64,000 bases of DNA from Yamagishiella unicocca (GCA_003116995.1 BDSL01000016.1:1178001-1242000); one strand, 5' to 3'; positions 46,401 to 57,863 are shown, numbered from the stretch's first letter. The notes: generated by a model from the sequence alone, not told the origin. Program-made: numbers and translations.

Positions 46401-49400
46401 GTCAACCCCCCCCAAGCCCGCCCATCCCAAAGCAAAAGGAGCCGCCTACCTTCGAGGAGCTCCCTCGCTCCTCCGTAGGCGGCGACGACGAAGGAACGCT
46501 CCCATCCCATCCAACCCCGCCCGGCGCATGATCCCCGAACACGAGCCCGTCGCATGCCGCACTGCCAACCCAACCCGAGCCCAACGCATGCCGTCCTTCG
46601 ACCCAAACCCAGCCCTGCACATGCCGTCCCACCCCCCCAAGCCCGCCCATCCCAAAGCAAAAGGAGCCGCCTACCTTCGAGGAGCTCCCTCGCTCCTCCG
46701 TAGGCGGCGACGACGAAGGAACGCTCCCATCCCATCCAACCCCGCCCGGCGCATGATCCCCGAACCCGAGCCCGTCGCATGCCGCACTGCCAACCCAACC
46801 CGAGCCCAACGCATGCCGTCCTTCGACCCAAACCCAGCCCTGCACATGCCGTCCCACCCCCCCAAGCCCGCCCATCCCGAAGCAAAAGGAGCCGCCTACC
46901 TTCGAGGAGCTCCCTCGCTCCTCCGTAGGCGGCGACGACGAAGGAACGCTCCCATCCCATCCAACCCCGCCCGGCGCATGATCCCCGAACCCGAGCCCGT
47001 CGCATGCCGCACTGCCAACCCAACCCGAGCCCAACGCATGCCGTCCTTCGACCCAAACCCAGCCCTGCACATGCCGTCCCACCCCCCCAAGCCCGCCCAT
47101 CCCAAAGCAAAAGGAGCCGCCTACCTTCGAGGAGCTCCCTCGCTCCTCCGTAGGCGGCGACGACGAAGGAACGCTTCCATCCCATCCAACCCCGCCCGGC
47201 GCATGATCCCCGAACCCGAGCCCGTCGCATGCCGCACTGCCAACCCAACCCGAGCCCAACGCATGCCGTCCTTCGACCCAAACCCAGCCCTGCACATGCC
47301 GTCCCACCCCCCCAAGCCCGCCCATCCCGAAGCAAAAGGAGCCGCCTACCTTCGAGGAGCTCCCTCGCTCCTCCGTAGGCGGCGACGACGAAGGAACGCT
47401 CCCATCCCATCCAACCCCGCCCGGCGCATGATCCCCGAACCCGAGCCCGTCGCATGCCGCACTGCCAACCCAACCCGAGCCCAACGCATGCCGTCCTTCG
47501 ACCCAAACCCAGCCCTGCACATGCCGTCCCACCCCCCAAGCCCGCCCATCCCAAAGCAAAAGGAGCCGCCTACCTTCGAGGAGCTCCCTCGCTCCTCCGT
47601 AGGCGGCGACGACGAAGGAACGCTTCCATCCCATCCAACCCCGCCCGGCGCATGATCCCCGAACCCGAGCCCGTCGCATGCCGCACTGCCAACCCAACCC
47701 GAGCCCAACGCATGCCGTCCTTCGACCCAAACCCAGCCCTGCACATGCCGTCCACCCCCCCCCAAGCCCGCCCATCCCGAAGCAAAAGGAGCCGCCTACC
47801 TTCGAGGAGCTCCCTCGCTCCTCCGTAGGCGGCGACGACGAAGGAACGCTTCCATCCCATCCAACCCCGCCCGGCGCATGATCCCCGAACCCGAGCCCGT
47901 CGCATGCCGCACTGCCAACCCAACCCGAGCCCAACGCATGCCGTCCTTCGACCCAAACCCAGCCCTGCACATGCCGTCCACCCCCCCCCCAAGCCCGCCC
48001 ATCCCGAAGCAAAAGGAGCCGCCTACCTTCGAGGAGCTCCCTCGCTCCTCCGTAGGCGGCGACGAGGAAGGAACGCTCCCATCCCATCCAACCCACATGA
48101 CTCCCTGCCCGGCGCATGATCCCGGAACCCGAGCCCGTCGCATGCCAGACTGCCAACCCGACCCGAGCCCAACACATGCCGTCCTTCGACCCAAACCCAG
48201 CCCTGCACATGCCGTCCACACCCCCAAGCCCGCCCATCCCGAAGCAAAAGGAGCCGCCTACCTTCGAGGAGCTCCCTCGCTTCTCCGTAGGCGGCGACGA
48301 CGAAGGAACGCTCCCATCCCATCCAACCCCGCCCGGCGCATGATCCCCGAACCCGACCCCGTCGCATGCCGCACTGCCAACCCAACCCGAGCCCAACGCA
48401 TGCCGTCCTTCGACCCAAACCCAGCCCTGCACATGCCGTCCACCACCCCCCAAGCCCGCCCATCCCGAAGCAAAAGGAGCCGCCTACCTTCGAGGAGCTC
48501 CCTCGCTCCTCCGTAGGCGGCGACGACGAAGGAACGCTCCCATCCCATCCAACCCCGCCCGGCGCATGATCCCCGAACCCGAGCCCGTCGCATGCCGCAC
48601 TGCCAACCCAACCCGAGCCCAACGCATGCCGTCCTTCGACCCAAACCCAGCCCTGCACATGCCGTCCACCACCCCCCAAGCCCGCCCATCCCGAAGCAAA
48701 AGGAGCCGCCTACCTTCGAGGAGCTCCCTCGCTCCTCCGTAGGCGGCGACGAGGAAGGAACGCTCCCATGCATCCCATCCAACCCCGCCGGGCGCATGGT
48801 CCCCGAACCCGAGCCCGTCGCATGCCGCACTGCCAACCCAACCCGAGCCCAACGCATGCCGTCCTTCGACCCAAACCCAGCCCTGCACATGCCGTCCACC
48901 ACCCCCCAAGCCCGCCCATCCCGAAGCAAAAGGAGCCGCCTACCTTCGAGGAGCTCCCTCGCTCCTCCGTAGGCGGCGACGACGAAGGAACGCTCCCATC
49001 CCATCCAACCCACATGACTCCCTGCCCGGCGCATGATCCCGGAACCCGAGCCCGTCGCATGCCGCACTGCCAACCCAACCCGAGCCCAACGCATGCCGTC
49101 CTTCGACCCAAACCCAGCCCTGCACATGCCGTCCACCACCCCCCAAGCCCGCCCATCCCGAAGCAAAAGGAGCCGCCTACCTTCGAGGAGCTCCCTCGCT
49201 CCTCCGTAGGCGGCGACGACGAAGGAACGCTCCCATCCCATCCAACCCACATGACTCCCTGCCCGGCGCATGATCCCGGAACCCGAGCCCGTCGCATGCC
49301 AGACTGCCAACCCGACCCGAGCCCAACACATGCCGTCCTTCGACCCAAACCCAGCCCTGCACATGCCGTCCACCACCCCCCAAGCCCGCCCATCCCGAAG

Positions 49401-50135
49401 CAAAAGGAGCCGCCTACCTTCGAGGAGCTCCCTCGCTTCTCCGTAGGCGGCGACGACGAAGGAACGCTCCCATCCCATCCAACCCCGCCCGGCGCATGAT
49501 CCCCGAACCCGACCCCGTCGCATGCCGCACTGCCAACCCAACCCGAGCCCAACGCATGCCGTCCTTCGACCCAAACCCAGCCCTGCACATGCCGTCCACC
49601 ACCCCCCAAGCCCGCCCATCCCGAAGCAAAAGGAGCCGCCTACCTTCGAGGAGCTCCCTCGCTCCTCCGTAGGCGGCGACGACGAAGGAACGCTCCCATC
49701 CCATCCAACCCCGCCCGGCGCATGATCCCCGAACCCGAGCCCGTCGCATGCCGCACTGCCAACCCAACTCGAGCCCAACGCATGCCGTCCTTCGACCCAA
49801 ACCCAGCCCTGCACATGCCGTCCACCACCCCCCAAGCCCGCCCATCCCGAAGCAAAAGGAGCCGCCTACCTTCGAGGAGCTCCCTCGCTCCTCCGTAGGC
49901 GGCGACGAGGAAGGAACGCTCCCATCCCATCCAACCCACATAACTCCCTGCCCCGCGCATGATCCCCGAACCCGAGCCCGTCGCATGCCGCACTGCCAAC
50001 CCGACCCGAGCCCAACGCATGCCGTCCTTCCACCCAAACCCAGCCCTGCACATGCCGTCCATCGATCACCCCCCAAGTAAGCCCGTCTATCCCGAAGCAA
50101 AATAAAGGAGCCTACCTACCTTCCGCCCAGGTACT
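43496..50135. repeat. Satellite array D: 225-bp repeat, about 29 copies, internal hairpin
   Basis: Each unit contains GAAGCAAAAGGAGCCGCC, the hairpin GCCGCCTAC...GAGGAGC-TCCCTC-GCTCCTC...GTAGGCGGC, then CATGATCCCCGAACCCGAGC and CCCAGCCCTGCACATGCCG, and a C-tract of 6-10 bases. Units near the right end carry a 12-base insertion (237-bp variant with ACATGACTCCCT) at about 48090, 49010, 49247 and 49935. Units are otherwise nearly identical. Long ORFs (up to 683 codons) run on both strands because the unit is a multiple of three and stop-poor; they are not gene evidence. Confidence 0.96.
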
Positions 50136-50696
50136 CCCCGCCCAGGACCCGCACCTACATACCTTACCCTTTGGATGGTCACCAGCAGCAGGTGGGCAGC
50201 AGTGGGTAGGCAGCGGTTACTCTGCCGAGTAAGATGGAAGGCCTGCCTTGCCAGCCCTTGCTTGCCCCGGCAGCAAGCGCAGATTCTTGCCGCAGGGAGC
50301 TCCGGCCGGGGCGCAGTCACACGTACGTAGGTCTCGAGCGACAAAGAGCAGCGCACCTCCGGCGATGTATGTAGGGTGGCAAATTGGAGTGCGTGGGAGG
50401 AAGTGGGAGCATGTTGCGGTCGTTAGTTGGCTGCTGGTGCACGGTGCACAACAGTGACGTGTCGTAGGTGGCTTGGCACACATACAGGGAACGCCGTCTG
50501 GACGAAGGGCGGGGCAAGGTATCCGCTGCAACAAATGAAGGCTAATGGCTGGATTACTGCTGTGACAAAGCTGGCTGATCAAGGCTGCGCGGGTGGCTGA
50601 CGGATGGCTGACGCTGAAGAGCTGGCTGGCTGAAGTTCTGGACGAGCAGTGCAGCAGATACCTTGCCCCATCCGATCTACCCTCGACGGCAGCGTG
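50136..50696. other. Sequence between array D and its outlying relic
   Basis: No gene or clear repeat was recognised. ORFs here are short or extend from satellite sequence. Confidence 0.4.
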
Positions 50697-50885
50697 CATG
50701 ATCCCCGAACCCGAGCCCGGCGCATGCCGCACTGCCAACCCAACCCGAGCCCAACGCATGCCGTCCTTGGACCCAGACCCTACCTGGACATATCGTCTAT
50801 CGATCAACCCCCAAGCCCGCCCATCCCGAAGCAAAAGGCGCCTACCTTGCGAAAGGAATGCGCGAGGTAGGCGGCGAGACAGCCG
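50697..50885 (+). repeat. Outlying degenerate copy of the 225-bp satellite
   Basis: It begins at CATGATCCCCGAACCCGAGC and continues through a diverged hairpin region (GCGCCTACC ... GGTAGGCGGCG). Point changes and gaps are far more frequent than in the array, so it is an older copy. Confidence 0.85.
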
Positions 50886-51089
50886 TAAGGCTTCCGGCTC
50901 CGCCCACAATATTCTTGGTTCATTCCACGTTGCTGAGGATGAAGCGTGTGGCTTGCTTGGGTAGGCGAAGATTGTCCTCAGGAAGTAAGGCCACGGATGG
51001 CTGGAGCAGCTAGGTAGGATGAAGAAAACGTGCTGGCAATGGTGTCGCGAAACATCCTACCCTGAGTGACCAAGCAAGGAATGGGTTTG

Positions 51090-52735
51090 CAGGAGTAGTA
51101 TGGTCAGCCTTCGTGAAAGCTGAGCGCAAGCAAGTAAAATTGCGCGCATGCCGCCGCTCCACAAAATTAGGTAACATCAGCTCGAGCGCGAAGCAGAGAT
51201 CAATCCGCATAAAAGCAATTCTAACAAGCACGCCGCTGAGCGCTTTACAGCTCACGTCCGTTGGTTCATCAGCTAGCAGCAGGCCTGCTAGGACCATCGG
51301 CGGATCTTGCTACTTGCTTGCAAATTAAAGCGTACACCAGACCAACTCTCGAACCCACCTCAATAATTGAAGTCTCCTCGGTGCAAATCAAGTCGTCTGT
51401 GGCCAGATTTTGCTTGGGGGTCCGCTACCGTGCGTATTGAGGTCGATCTTGGCAGGCAGAACTAGATGAAAAGGCCTTGAGCCTCACGATTCCTCCTGAA
51501 TGAGTAACGGGATTTACAGAAATAAAGTCAGCTTTTGCGAAAGCGGAATCGCAAGTACACATGCGCGCATACGCATGCCCCTCCCGAAAATTAGGTAACA
51601 TTAGCCCCGCCCAGCGAGCGCGATGCAGAGGTAAAGCCGCATGAAAGCAATCCTAGCATGACCATGAACGCAGTGCAGCGTAGCGCAGTCGAGCTTGTCC
51701 GGCAGAGTTGATTCAGGGCCATATCGCTATTTGCGAGTAGTCATAGCGTCGACCAAACCGAACCATAGGGCTCACCTTCGTAACTGGAAGGTGGAATCAA
51801 GCCGCCTGCTCTGGTCGGGTTTTGGGGGTCGGTACTGCTGAGGTCGGTCTTGGCAGCAGGCAGACATACATAGCTGAGGAGGCCTCTATCCCAATTCGCC
51901 CTGAAAGACCAACCAAGAACGGGATTTGCAGAAGCATAGTTAGCTTTTGCGAAAGCGGAACCGCATGTACAGTTATGCGCACGCCGCTCCAAAAATTAGA
52001 TCACGTCAGCTTGAGTGCAAAAGCAGGAGCAAAACCGCATAAAAGCAATCCTAGTATGACTACAGTATGAATGAATTGCAGCGTAGCGCAGTAGAGCACA
52101 GGTCCGTCCGGTGATTGACGATTGCTTGGTACTCGCGACGATATCGGCACTCGCTAGGATATCGGTGCTAAAAAAGATAAACTGAACTCATAGGCTGAAC
52201 TCACCTTGATATTCGATTCCTTCTCTGTGCAACTCCAGCAGCCTTTAACCGCCGGGTTTTGGGGGTCGGTTACTATGTCGTCAAGTAAGGTCGGTCTTAC
52301 TTGGACGGAAGACAGAAATAGATAAGGCCTTGAGCCTTGGATGGTATCGCGATTCCTCCTGCGTGAATGATAAAGGACCGTGAAGTCAGCTTGCTTTTGC
52401 AAAAGCGGACGGAGTCGCAAGTGTATGTGCGCATGCATGTATGCCGCTCCACAAAATTAGGTGACATACATGAGCTTGACAGCAAAAGCAGGAGCAGAAC
52501 CGCATGGAAGCAATCCTAGCATGCATGAACGAAGCGCAGCGCTGCACAGTCGCTCGAGCGCCGGTCCGGTGATCGAGGCTATCGGTACTGGCGAGGTGGA
52601 CCAGACTGAACTCACCTTGATAATCCTCTGTGCGACTTCAGCCGCCTTACTTTAGCCGGGTTTTGACCGTCGGTTACTTTATCGAGGTCGGTCTTGGAAG
52701 GCAGCAGAAATAAATGAAGGGAAGGCCTCGGTAGG
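51090..52735. repeat. Four diverged tandem units of about 430 bp
   Basis: Anchor ACAAAATTAGGTAAC-like occurs near 51161, 51587, 51991 and 52451. Anchor CCGCATAAAAGCAATCC and anchor GGTTTTGGGGGTCGGT each recur four times in the same order. Spacing is 404-462 bases and identity is moderate. The units are less GC-rich than the neighbours. No protein frame is conserved among them. Confidence 0.85.
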
Positions 52736-52778
52736 TTTCGCCTGTGGTCGGCGCTGAAGTTGCGAGTTCAGTTTATAA

Positions 52779-52922
52779 TAATAGGAACACTCCTTAGTTT
52801 CCCCGCTTTTATACTGTCCAGAATGGTTCTGTAGTGCGGCGCGCGCCCGTACAGTAACCGCGTGCGGTGAAGTTGAAGGTGAGAACGAAGGTGACTTCTC
52901 CTCTGGGGAAGTGTTCCTATTA
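52779..52922. mobile_element. 144-bp MITE-like element
   Basis: The ends TAATAGGAACACT and its exact inverted copy AGTGTTCCTATTA bound 144 bases of non-coding sequence. The T/A-rich flanks allow a short target duplication, but one cannot be defined uniquely. Only one copy was seen in the window. Confidence 0.55.
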
Positions 52923-54770
52923 CTTTTCTTTTAAGTTCTATGGAGCTCAGGTTTTCTGCTTCGCTCCTGGCTGAAGCGTGAGAAGATGCGCGGTTCTCGG
53001 GCGGTCACCGGGCAGCTCGCCGACTAGTTCGCGAGCTTCTGCATATTAATATACATTGTTTACAGCAGTTCACAGCAGCTTTAGCGCTCCCAGGCCCCGC
53101 CGTAGCCCAAAGCTGGATCCGGTTTCCGCCGGATGCGTTTCCGGGGGGGGCGGGGGAGCGAGGGGTCCTACGCCGTCCCTGAAATGGTTAATCAGGGAGG
53201 CAGGGTCGCCAATAAACGGTGCGTCCCTAAATAAATTGGTGTAGGTAGGGTCTCTAAACTGGTCTAGGGTCCCTGTCTGGAGTTTAGGCCCGTCCCCGGC
53301 GCCCGCCGCCCACCGCGCGCCATGCGCCCGCGCCCGCCGCTGCCACCGCCCCCCGCCGCCCGCCACCCGCCGGCCCCCGGTTTTGGCCTAAATCGTGTGT
53401 CCTTAGACCGGCTCTGGTACCCTAAAAGGACGCTCGCTCGGCAGCCTGCGTGCCTGTGGCCTGACCCGCGGGCTGACCTACCTGCATGGCACATGGAGCA
53501 CTCTGGCCTTCCCCCAACCGCCTTGTGGACATCTCACTCTCGTCAGCAGACATGCCTCATCACTCATCATCAGGACGACAGGTGTCCCTGCTGCACGCCT
53601 CCTCATCATGCGATCTCAATATGGGCACCCCCGCTTGTCCTGGATTTGCCTGTCCTCTCTACTTTTCGGGGCCGCCGCTGCTGGGTTCAGCCCCGGCGCG
53701 GCTCGCTCCCTTATGGACATACGTACGTGGGCTACTCTTCTTGTCCAGGGTTTGCCCTTTCTTTCGGATATATATAGCAATAAAGGAGATAAACTCCACG
53801 TGCAATGGCTGGGTTTTTCCACATTTGGATGTGAATGGTGAGCCGCCTAAAAACACTATATTTGCGATCGACATGCCTTTCACTTCCAGATGAGTGGTAA
53901 CTTTCTGACCTTCCGTTCCTCTGTGGCCACAACCGATCTGGAATACAAGCAGCAGGAAACAAGGAACGCCGCCTGCTGGGAATGCGAATTACTAGTTCGT
54001 TCTAGCACTTTAGGTGACACTAATATGGGACGTGAGACCTCTTCGTCCAGTTCTGTTTCTGCCTTCCGAAACTGAGTAACCTCGCTCCGTCGCTCAGTAC
54101 AGTACATACATACAGTCATACCTGACTTGCTTTCAAAACCGAAAAACCTCAGCAGTACAGTACAGTAACGGACCTCCTCACCTCCAAAACCTTGCTTAGA
54201 GGGCTTGTGGCGGCTTTTACGTTCCAATGTCCGATTTGCAATGCCGTGTCGGACATCCGCCGGACTTGTCCGTATGGTCAAAGTCAGACTTAGGCTCGAG
54301 ATCTTCAGGTAAGAACTTTATTAATACTCACGACCATCCCTTACAACGTTAACCATATTCCTTTCTCCTCCTTTGCGCAAAAGAGGCCCAGAAAACGCTG
54401 CGCCGAAACCACATAGGCCTCCAATGTTGCATTTCGCGGCACTTTGGTTCGCGGTGAGATGAATATGCAGGAAGCAAGATATTTAACCTCTTAAAACCTA
54501 TTTTACTGGAGCATTATATTGCTTACTATTATATTGCCCAAGGAAATCCAACACTGTTCTGGCTGCGAAACGAGCCTTTGTGATCAGTCCTTATTTAAGA
54601 GTCATAGGACAGCGACGTTTCGGCTCCTGCCTAAGGACTGTTCATGAAGATGAAACGCGGAAAAAGTCCGAAATAGCCTGCATGGGGTCATGGTTGAACA
54701 AAGGTCCACGCCGCGCTCGCTCGCGTAGGTTTTCTCCGAGCAATCTATGTCTTAAAGTAATGTGGACGAG
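52923..54770. other. No gene recognised
   Basis: ORFs up to about 150 codons exist near 53300-53900 but have no family motif. A GGGTCTCTAAACTGG-type block near 53250 and a related CCTTAGACCGGCTCTGG block near 53400 suggest old repeat sequence. From 53900 the stretch is A/T-richer. Confidence 0.35.
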
Positions 54771-55502
54771 ATGCTTCACGCCGCTCACATAGTGCTGACG
54801 TCAGCGGAGCGTCGGATCGGCGAATACTGTAGCACATTTGCGCGCGGCAGTGGGAGCAGCAGTGGGGGAGGCGGCGGGGAAGGTGGGTGCTGGCACACCT
54901 ACCGCAGCCTGCGCCAGGCGCGCCAGCGGCTGGAGGCGGAGGCGGGCGCCGAGGCGGTCACGACGGGCCACGCCGGCCCTGCGTGTGGTGACGTGGAGGC
55001 CCTGGAGAGACTGGTGCGGGAGCTGGAATATGTGCCTGTTGAGGACATGTGCAGGGTGTTGGCGGCCAATGAGCGGCTGCTGGGGTCTCTGGCGGGGCAG
55101 TGGGCAAGGCCGGGGGCTGTTGGGAGTGTGGAGCTGACGGACGGGGTGGATTTGGAGCAGCTGAAAGAGGGGGTGGCCGGCGGCGGTGCAGGCAGCGGTG
55201 CCGCGTTGACCGTGGTCAACGGCATCGAGCGGCGCCAGGCGGCGGCGGTGTTTGCTGGCCTGGGGGGCGCACGGGACACAACAGCTGACCGTAACAACCC
55301 GCAACAGGTCGTGCCGATCCCCGCGTTCGAAACGCCCATGCGCTTGCGGATTCAACACTCCGGTCGTCATCGGTGCGCGGTGCCTGGCCTGTACGCTCCG
55401 GGACCCTTCAGTAACGCAACGAATAAACGCAACGACATCTTTCAGTACGCAAAAACATCCCGCGTACCCTTCCTCCTCCGCACACGATGCGGTTCCACAT
55501 AG
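54771..55502 (+). CDS. Hypothetical protein, possibly only the first exon correct
   Basis: ATG 54771 opens 243 codons with MLHAAHIVLTSAERRIGEYC, a Gly/Ser linker, then a helical, Ala/Glu/Leu-rich region containing RSLRQARQRLEAEAGAEA and VEDMCRVLAANERLLGSLAG. Up to about residue 180 the composition looks like real coding sequence. After NPQQ (about 55306) it becomes less protein-like, so an intron donor or a different end is possible there. I do not recognise the family. It is convergent with the minus-strand gene at 55622. A GTG nine bases upstream at 54762 is not preferred. Confidence 0.45.
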   Translation: MLHAAHIVLTSAERRIGEYCSTFARGSGSSSGGGGGEGGCWHTYRSLRQARQRLEAEAGAEAVTTGHAGPACGDVEALERLVRELEYVPVEDMCRVLAANERLLGSLAGQWARPGAVGSVELTDGVDLEQLKEGVAGGGAGSGAALTVVNGIERRQAAAVFAGLGGARDTTADRNNPQQVVPIPAFETPMRLRIQHSGRHRCAVPGLYAPGPFSNATNKRNDIFQYAKTSRVPFLLRTRCGST

Positions 55503-55518
55503 TCCAGCGGATGCTCAT

Positions 55519-55523
55519 TTACA
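55519..55523 (-). other. TGTAA polyadenylation signal on the minus strand
   Basis: TTACA on the plus strand lies about 100 bases after the minus-strand stop at 55622. It independently supports a minus-strand gene ending there. Confidence 0.5.
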
Positions 55524-55621
55524 CGTTCGCCTTGTAGCAGTGAACGACGCCTTTTCGCCAACCCAAGTTGCTCCTGCAGGGAAGCCACGCAGCGCGGGGC
55601 CGCACATTCTCCTCACCCGCC

Positions 55622-57863
55622 TCAGGCGTCCGCCACCACATCCAGCAGCGGCACGTCGGTCCTGTGCCACGGCGCCTCGTAGTCCGCCACCACCACCGCC
55701 AGCAGCGACTGTGCGCGGGGCCCGCAGTCAGCCGCTAGGCCAACCGTGACGGGCCACCGCTGGCTGGAGCCCGCGGCGCCGCCGCTGTCGCTGCGGCTGC
55801 CGTACCTCCCCGTGGCACCACCCGGCAGCGGCGGCAGCAACGCCCGCAGCGGCGGGAAGTCGGGCCCCGGCGGGGATGGGTTGCGCTCGAAGCAGCCAGC
55901 AGCCGGAGCCACGGGCTGGTGGTGCTTGTGCTGAGCTGGCATAGGGCCCGCGCGTTGCCCTGTGCCGGTAGGCCTCGCGTCCGTCCCGGGCGGCGCCATG
56001 GAGGGCGGCACGTTGTACAACGTGTCGTACAGTAACAGCCACACGCTGTCGGGGTCCAGCGCCGCGACGGCCAGCAGTGTGGTCTGCGCGGCCTCGTGCA
56101 GCGGCGCGGGGTGCTGGAGCCTAGGAAGGGCAGCGCGGCCTGGGAGGGGGAGGGGCCGGGCAGGCGTATCGGGCAGCACACCTGGCTTTGGCTTTCTCGA
56201 AGGCGGCGGTATACTGGTGAGGGAGGAGGCGGGGGCGACCGGGTATGCCAACTTGCCAAGGGGACGCACGTTCTGGCGCCCTTGCCTGCCCGAGCTCAAA
56301 CGGGTTGGCCCCTCCTCTCCCACACGCGGTGCATTCGGGCTTGCAATAGGCACCATCATTTCGAGTTTTAGGGTCCCTAGCGAGTTGAAGAGTTTAGGGT
56401 TTTGCAATGGGCACCCATACTTTTTCGCTGCGTGCACGCACCTGCGCGACACCCCAGGTCAAACTGCGCACTCCATCGTCTGCCCAGACTCTTCGCCACC
56501 GCCGCCACCGCCGCCACCGCCGAGTATGACCGCTGTGACGCCAGGTGCAGGCGCCCAGCGGCATACGTGGCAGCTCAGCTGCCGCCGCAGCCCCGCCGGC
56601 CATGGCGGCGGCGACAGCAGCAGCAGCAGCAGCGGGCCCCGGCGGGCCTGACACCGAGGCTGGGGCCGCGGCGACGACTGACGGCGCGTACGCGCCCGCC
56701 TCGCCTCTGAGGTGTAGGATGAGGGGCGCAGCGTTTCGGTCGAAGGCAAAGCAGCGGAACAGGCCGGCCAGCAGGTCCCCGAGCGCCGCGGGCCGCAGCA
56801 GCAGCCACTTTGCGGCGCGGGCCGGTCCAGCCACCATCAGCGCCGTGGTGAGGCAGCGCGCCTGCACCACCGCCTCCGCCTCGCCGACCCGCACGGCTCG
56901 CAGCAGGAACCCCGAGGATGCAGCGTCGGCAATCAAGTGCTGGAGCCCCGGCAGGGCCGCCGCCGCCGCCGCCGCCGTCGTCGGCGACGTCAGCTTCGGC
57001 GGCGGAGGCAGCGGGGGCCCGTGTGGAGGTGGGCCCGTGTGGCGAGCGTCAGAGGTGGAGGCGGCGCAGCCGGTGCCTGCTGCTATGCCCTCCCTCCCGC
57101 TGTCCAGCGGCCGCGGCGCTGGGTGCAAGCTCAGGGCTAACTCGGTGCCAGCGGCGCCACGGGCCGGCGGCGCAGCGGCGCCCTGGTCTCGCCCGCCCGC
57201 GCCCTCGTCCGAGCCGCCGTACGTCTCGTCCTCATCCAGCTCCAGGGCAGGCGGCTCCAGCAACGCGCTGTCTGTCCGACATAAGGCCCTGCATGAACCG
57301 CTCGAACTCGTCCTCCAGGGCCTTGAACTCCGCCGTATGACCCCCGCCGTCGTCCTGGCCGCCGCCGCCGCCCTCGATGGCGACCACGACGTCCCCCACA
57401 CCTTCGCCGCCGCTGCTTCCGGACCCACAGCCGCCGCCGTCAGCGGCCGCCGCAGACCCCACTCCCGCACCCGGTGTCCCACCCACCACCGCAGACCCCA
57501 CTCCCGCACCCGGTGTCCCACCCACCACCGCAGACCCCACTCCCGCACCCGGTGTCCCACCCACCACCGCAGACCCCACTCCCGCACCCGGTGTCCCACC
57601 CACCACCGCAGACCCCACTCCCGCACCCGGTGTCCCACCCACCACCGCAGACCCCACTCCCGCACCCGGTGTCCCACCCACCACCGCAGACCCCACTCCC
57701 GCACCCGGTGTCCCACCCACCACCGCAGACCCCACTCCCGCACCCGGTGTCCCACCCACCACCGCAGACCCCACTCCCGCACCCGGTGTCCCACCCACCA
57801 CCGCAGTACCCTTCGCTGTGGTCGCCGCCACCTCCTCCCGCAACGCCCGCAGCCTCGCCCACC
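55622..57863 (-). CDS. HEAT-like repeat protein, tentatively TTI1-related; apparent frameshift
   Basis: The last exon (56139-55622) joins in phase to an exon ending at 56567 through a GTATGC donor. Together they encode a helical region: FLLRAVRVGEAEAVVQARCL, LLLRPAALGDLLAGLFRCFA and LAVAALDPDSVWLLLYDTLY. This recalls the C-terminal part of TTI1, a TELO2 partner for PI3K-like kinases, but I cannot verify that. Upstream, about nine copies of AVVGGTPGAGVGS precede TAEFKALEDEFERFMQGL. That helix and the downstream acidic stretch LELDEDETYGGSDEG lie in frames differing by one base near 57260-57290, with no room for an intron. So the gene has a frameshift, a sequencing error, or a wrong model there. 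The 5' end is not resolved; the exon start near 57863 is a guess from an AG acceptor. Confidence 0.4.
57451..57808. repeat. 39-bp minisatellite, about nine copies
   Basis: The unit starts CGCAGACCCCACTCCCGCAC and is 39 bases long, so it encodes 13-residue repeats in every frame: AVVGGTPGAGVGS on the minus strand, ADPTPAPGVPPTT on the plus. Copies are practically identical, pointing to recent expansion. Confidence 0.95.
57821..57863 (-). repeat. 43-bp perfect inverted repeat, left copy
   Basis: This is the exact reverse complement of 58349-58391. Both copies encode WARLRALREEVAAT on their own strand. The 485-base spacer is not part of the repeat. Confidence 0.9.

Noticed and set aside
43426..49835. 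ORFs of 325-683 codons on both strands in the 225-bp array
   Set aside because: They are explained by a stop-poor repeat unit whose length is a multiple of three; overlapping opposite frames are equally open and no family motif appears.
56360..56405. Second interstitial telomere (GTTTTAGGGTCC, GTTTAGGGTTTT)
   Set aside because: The two strings are isolated, not tandem, and expected by chance.
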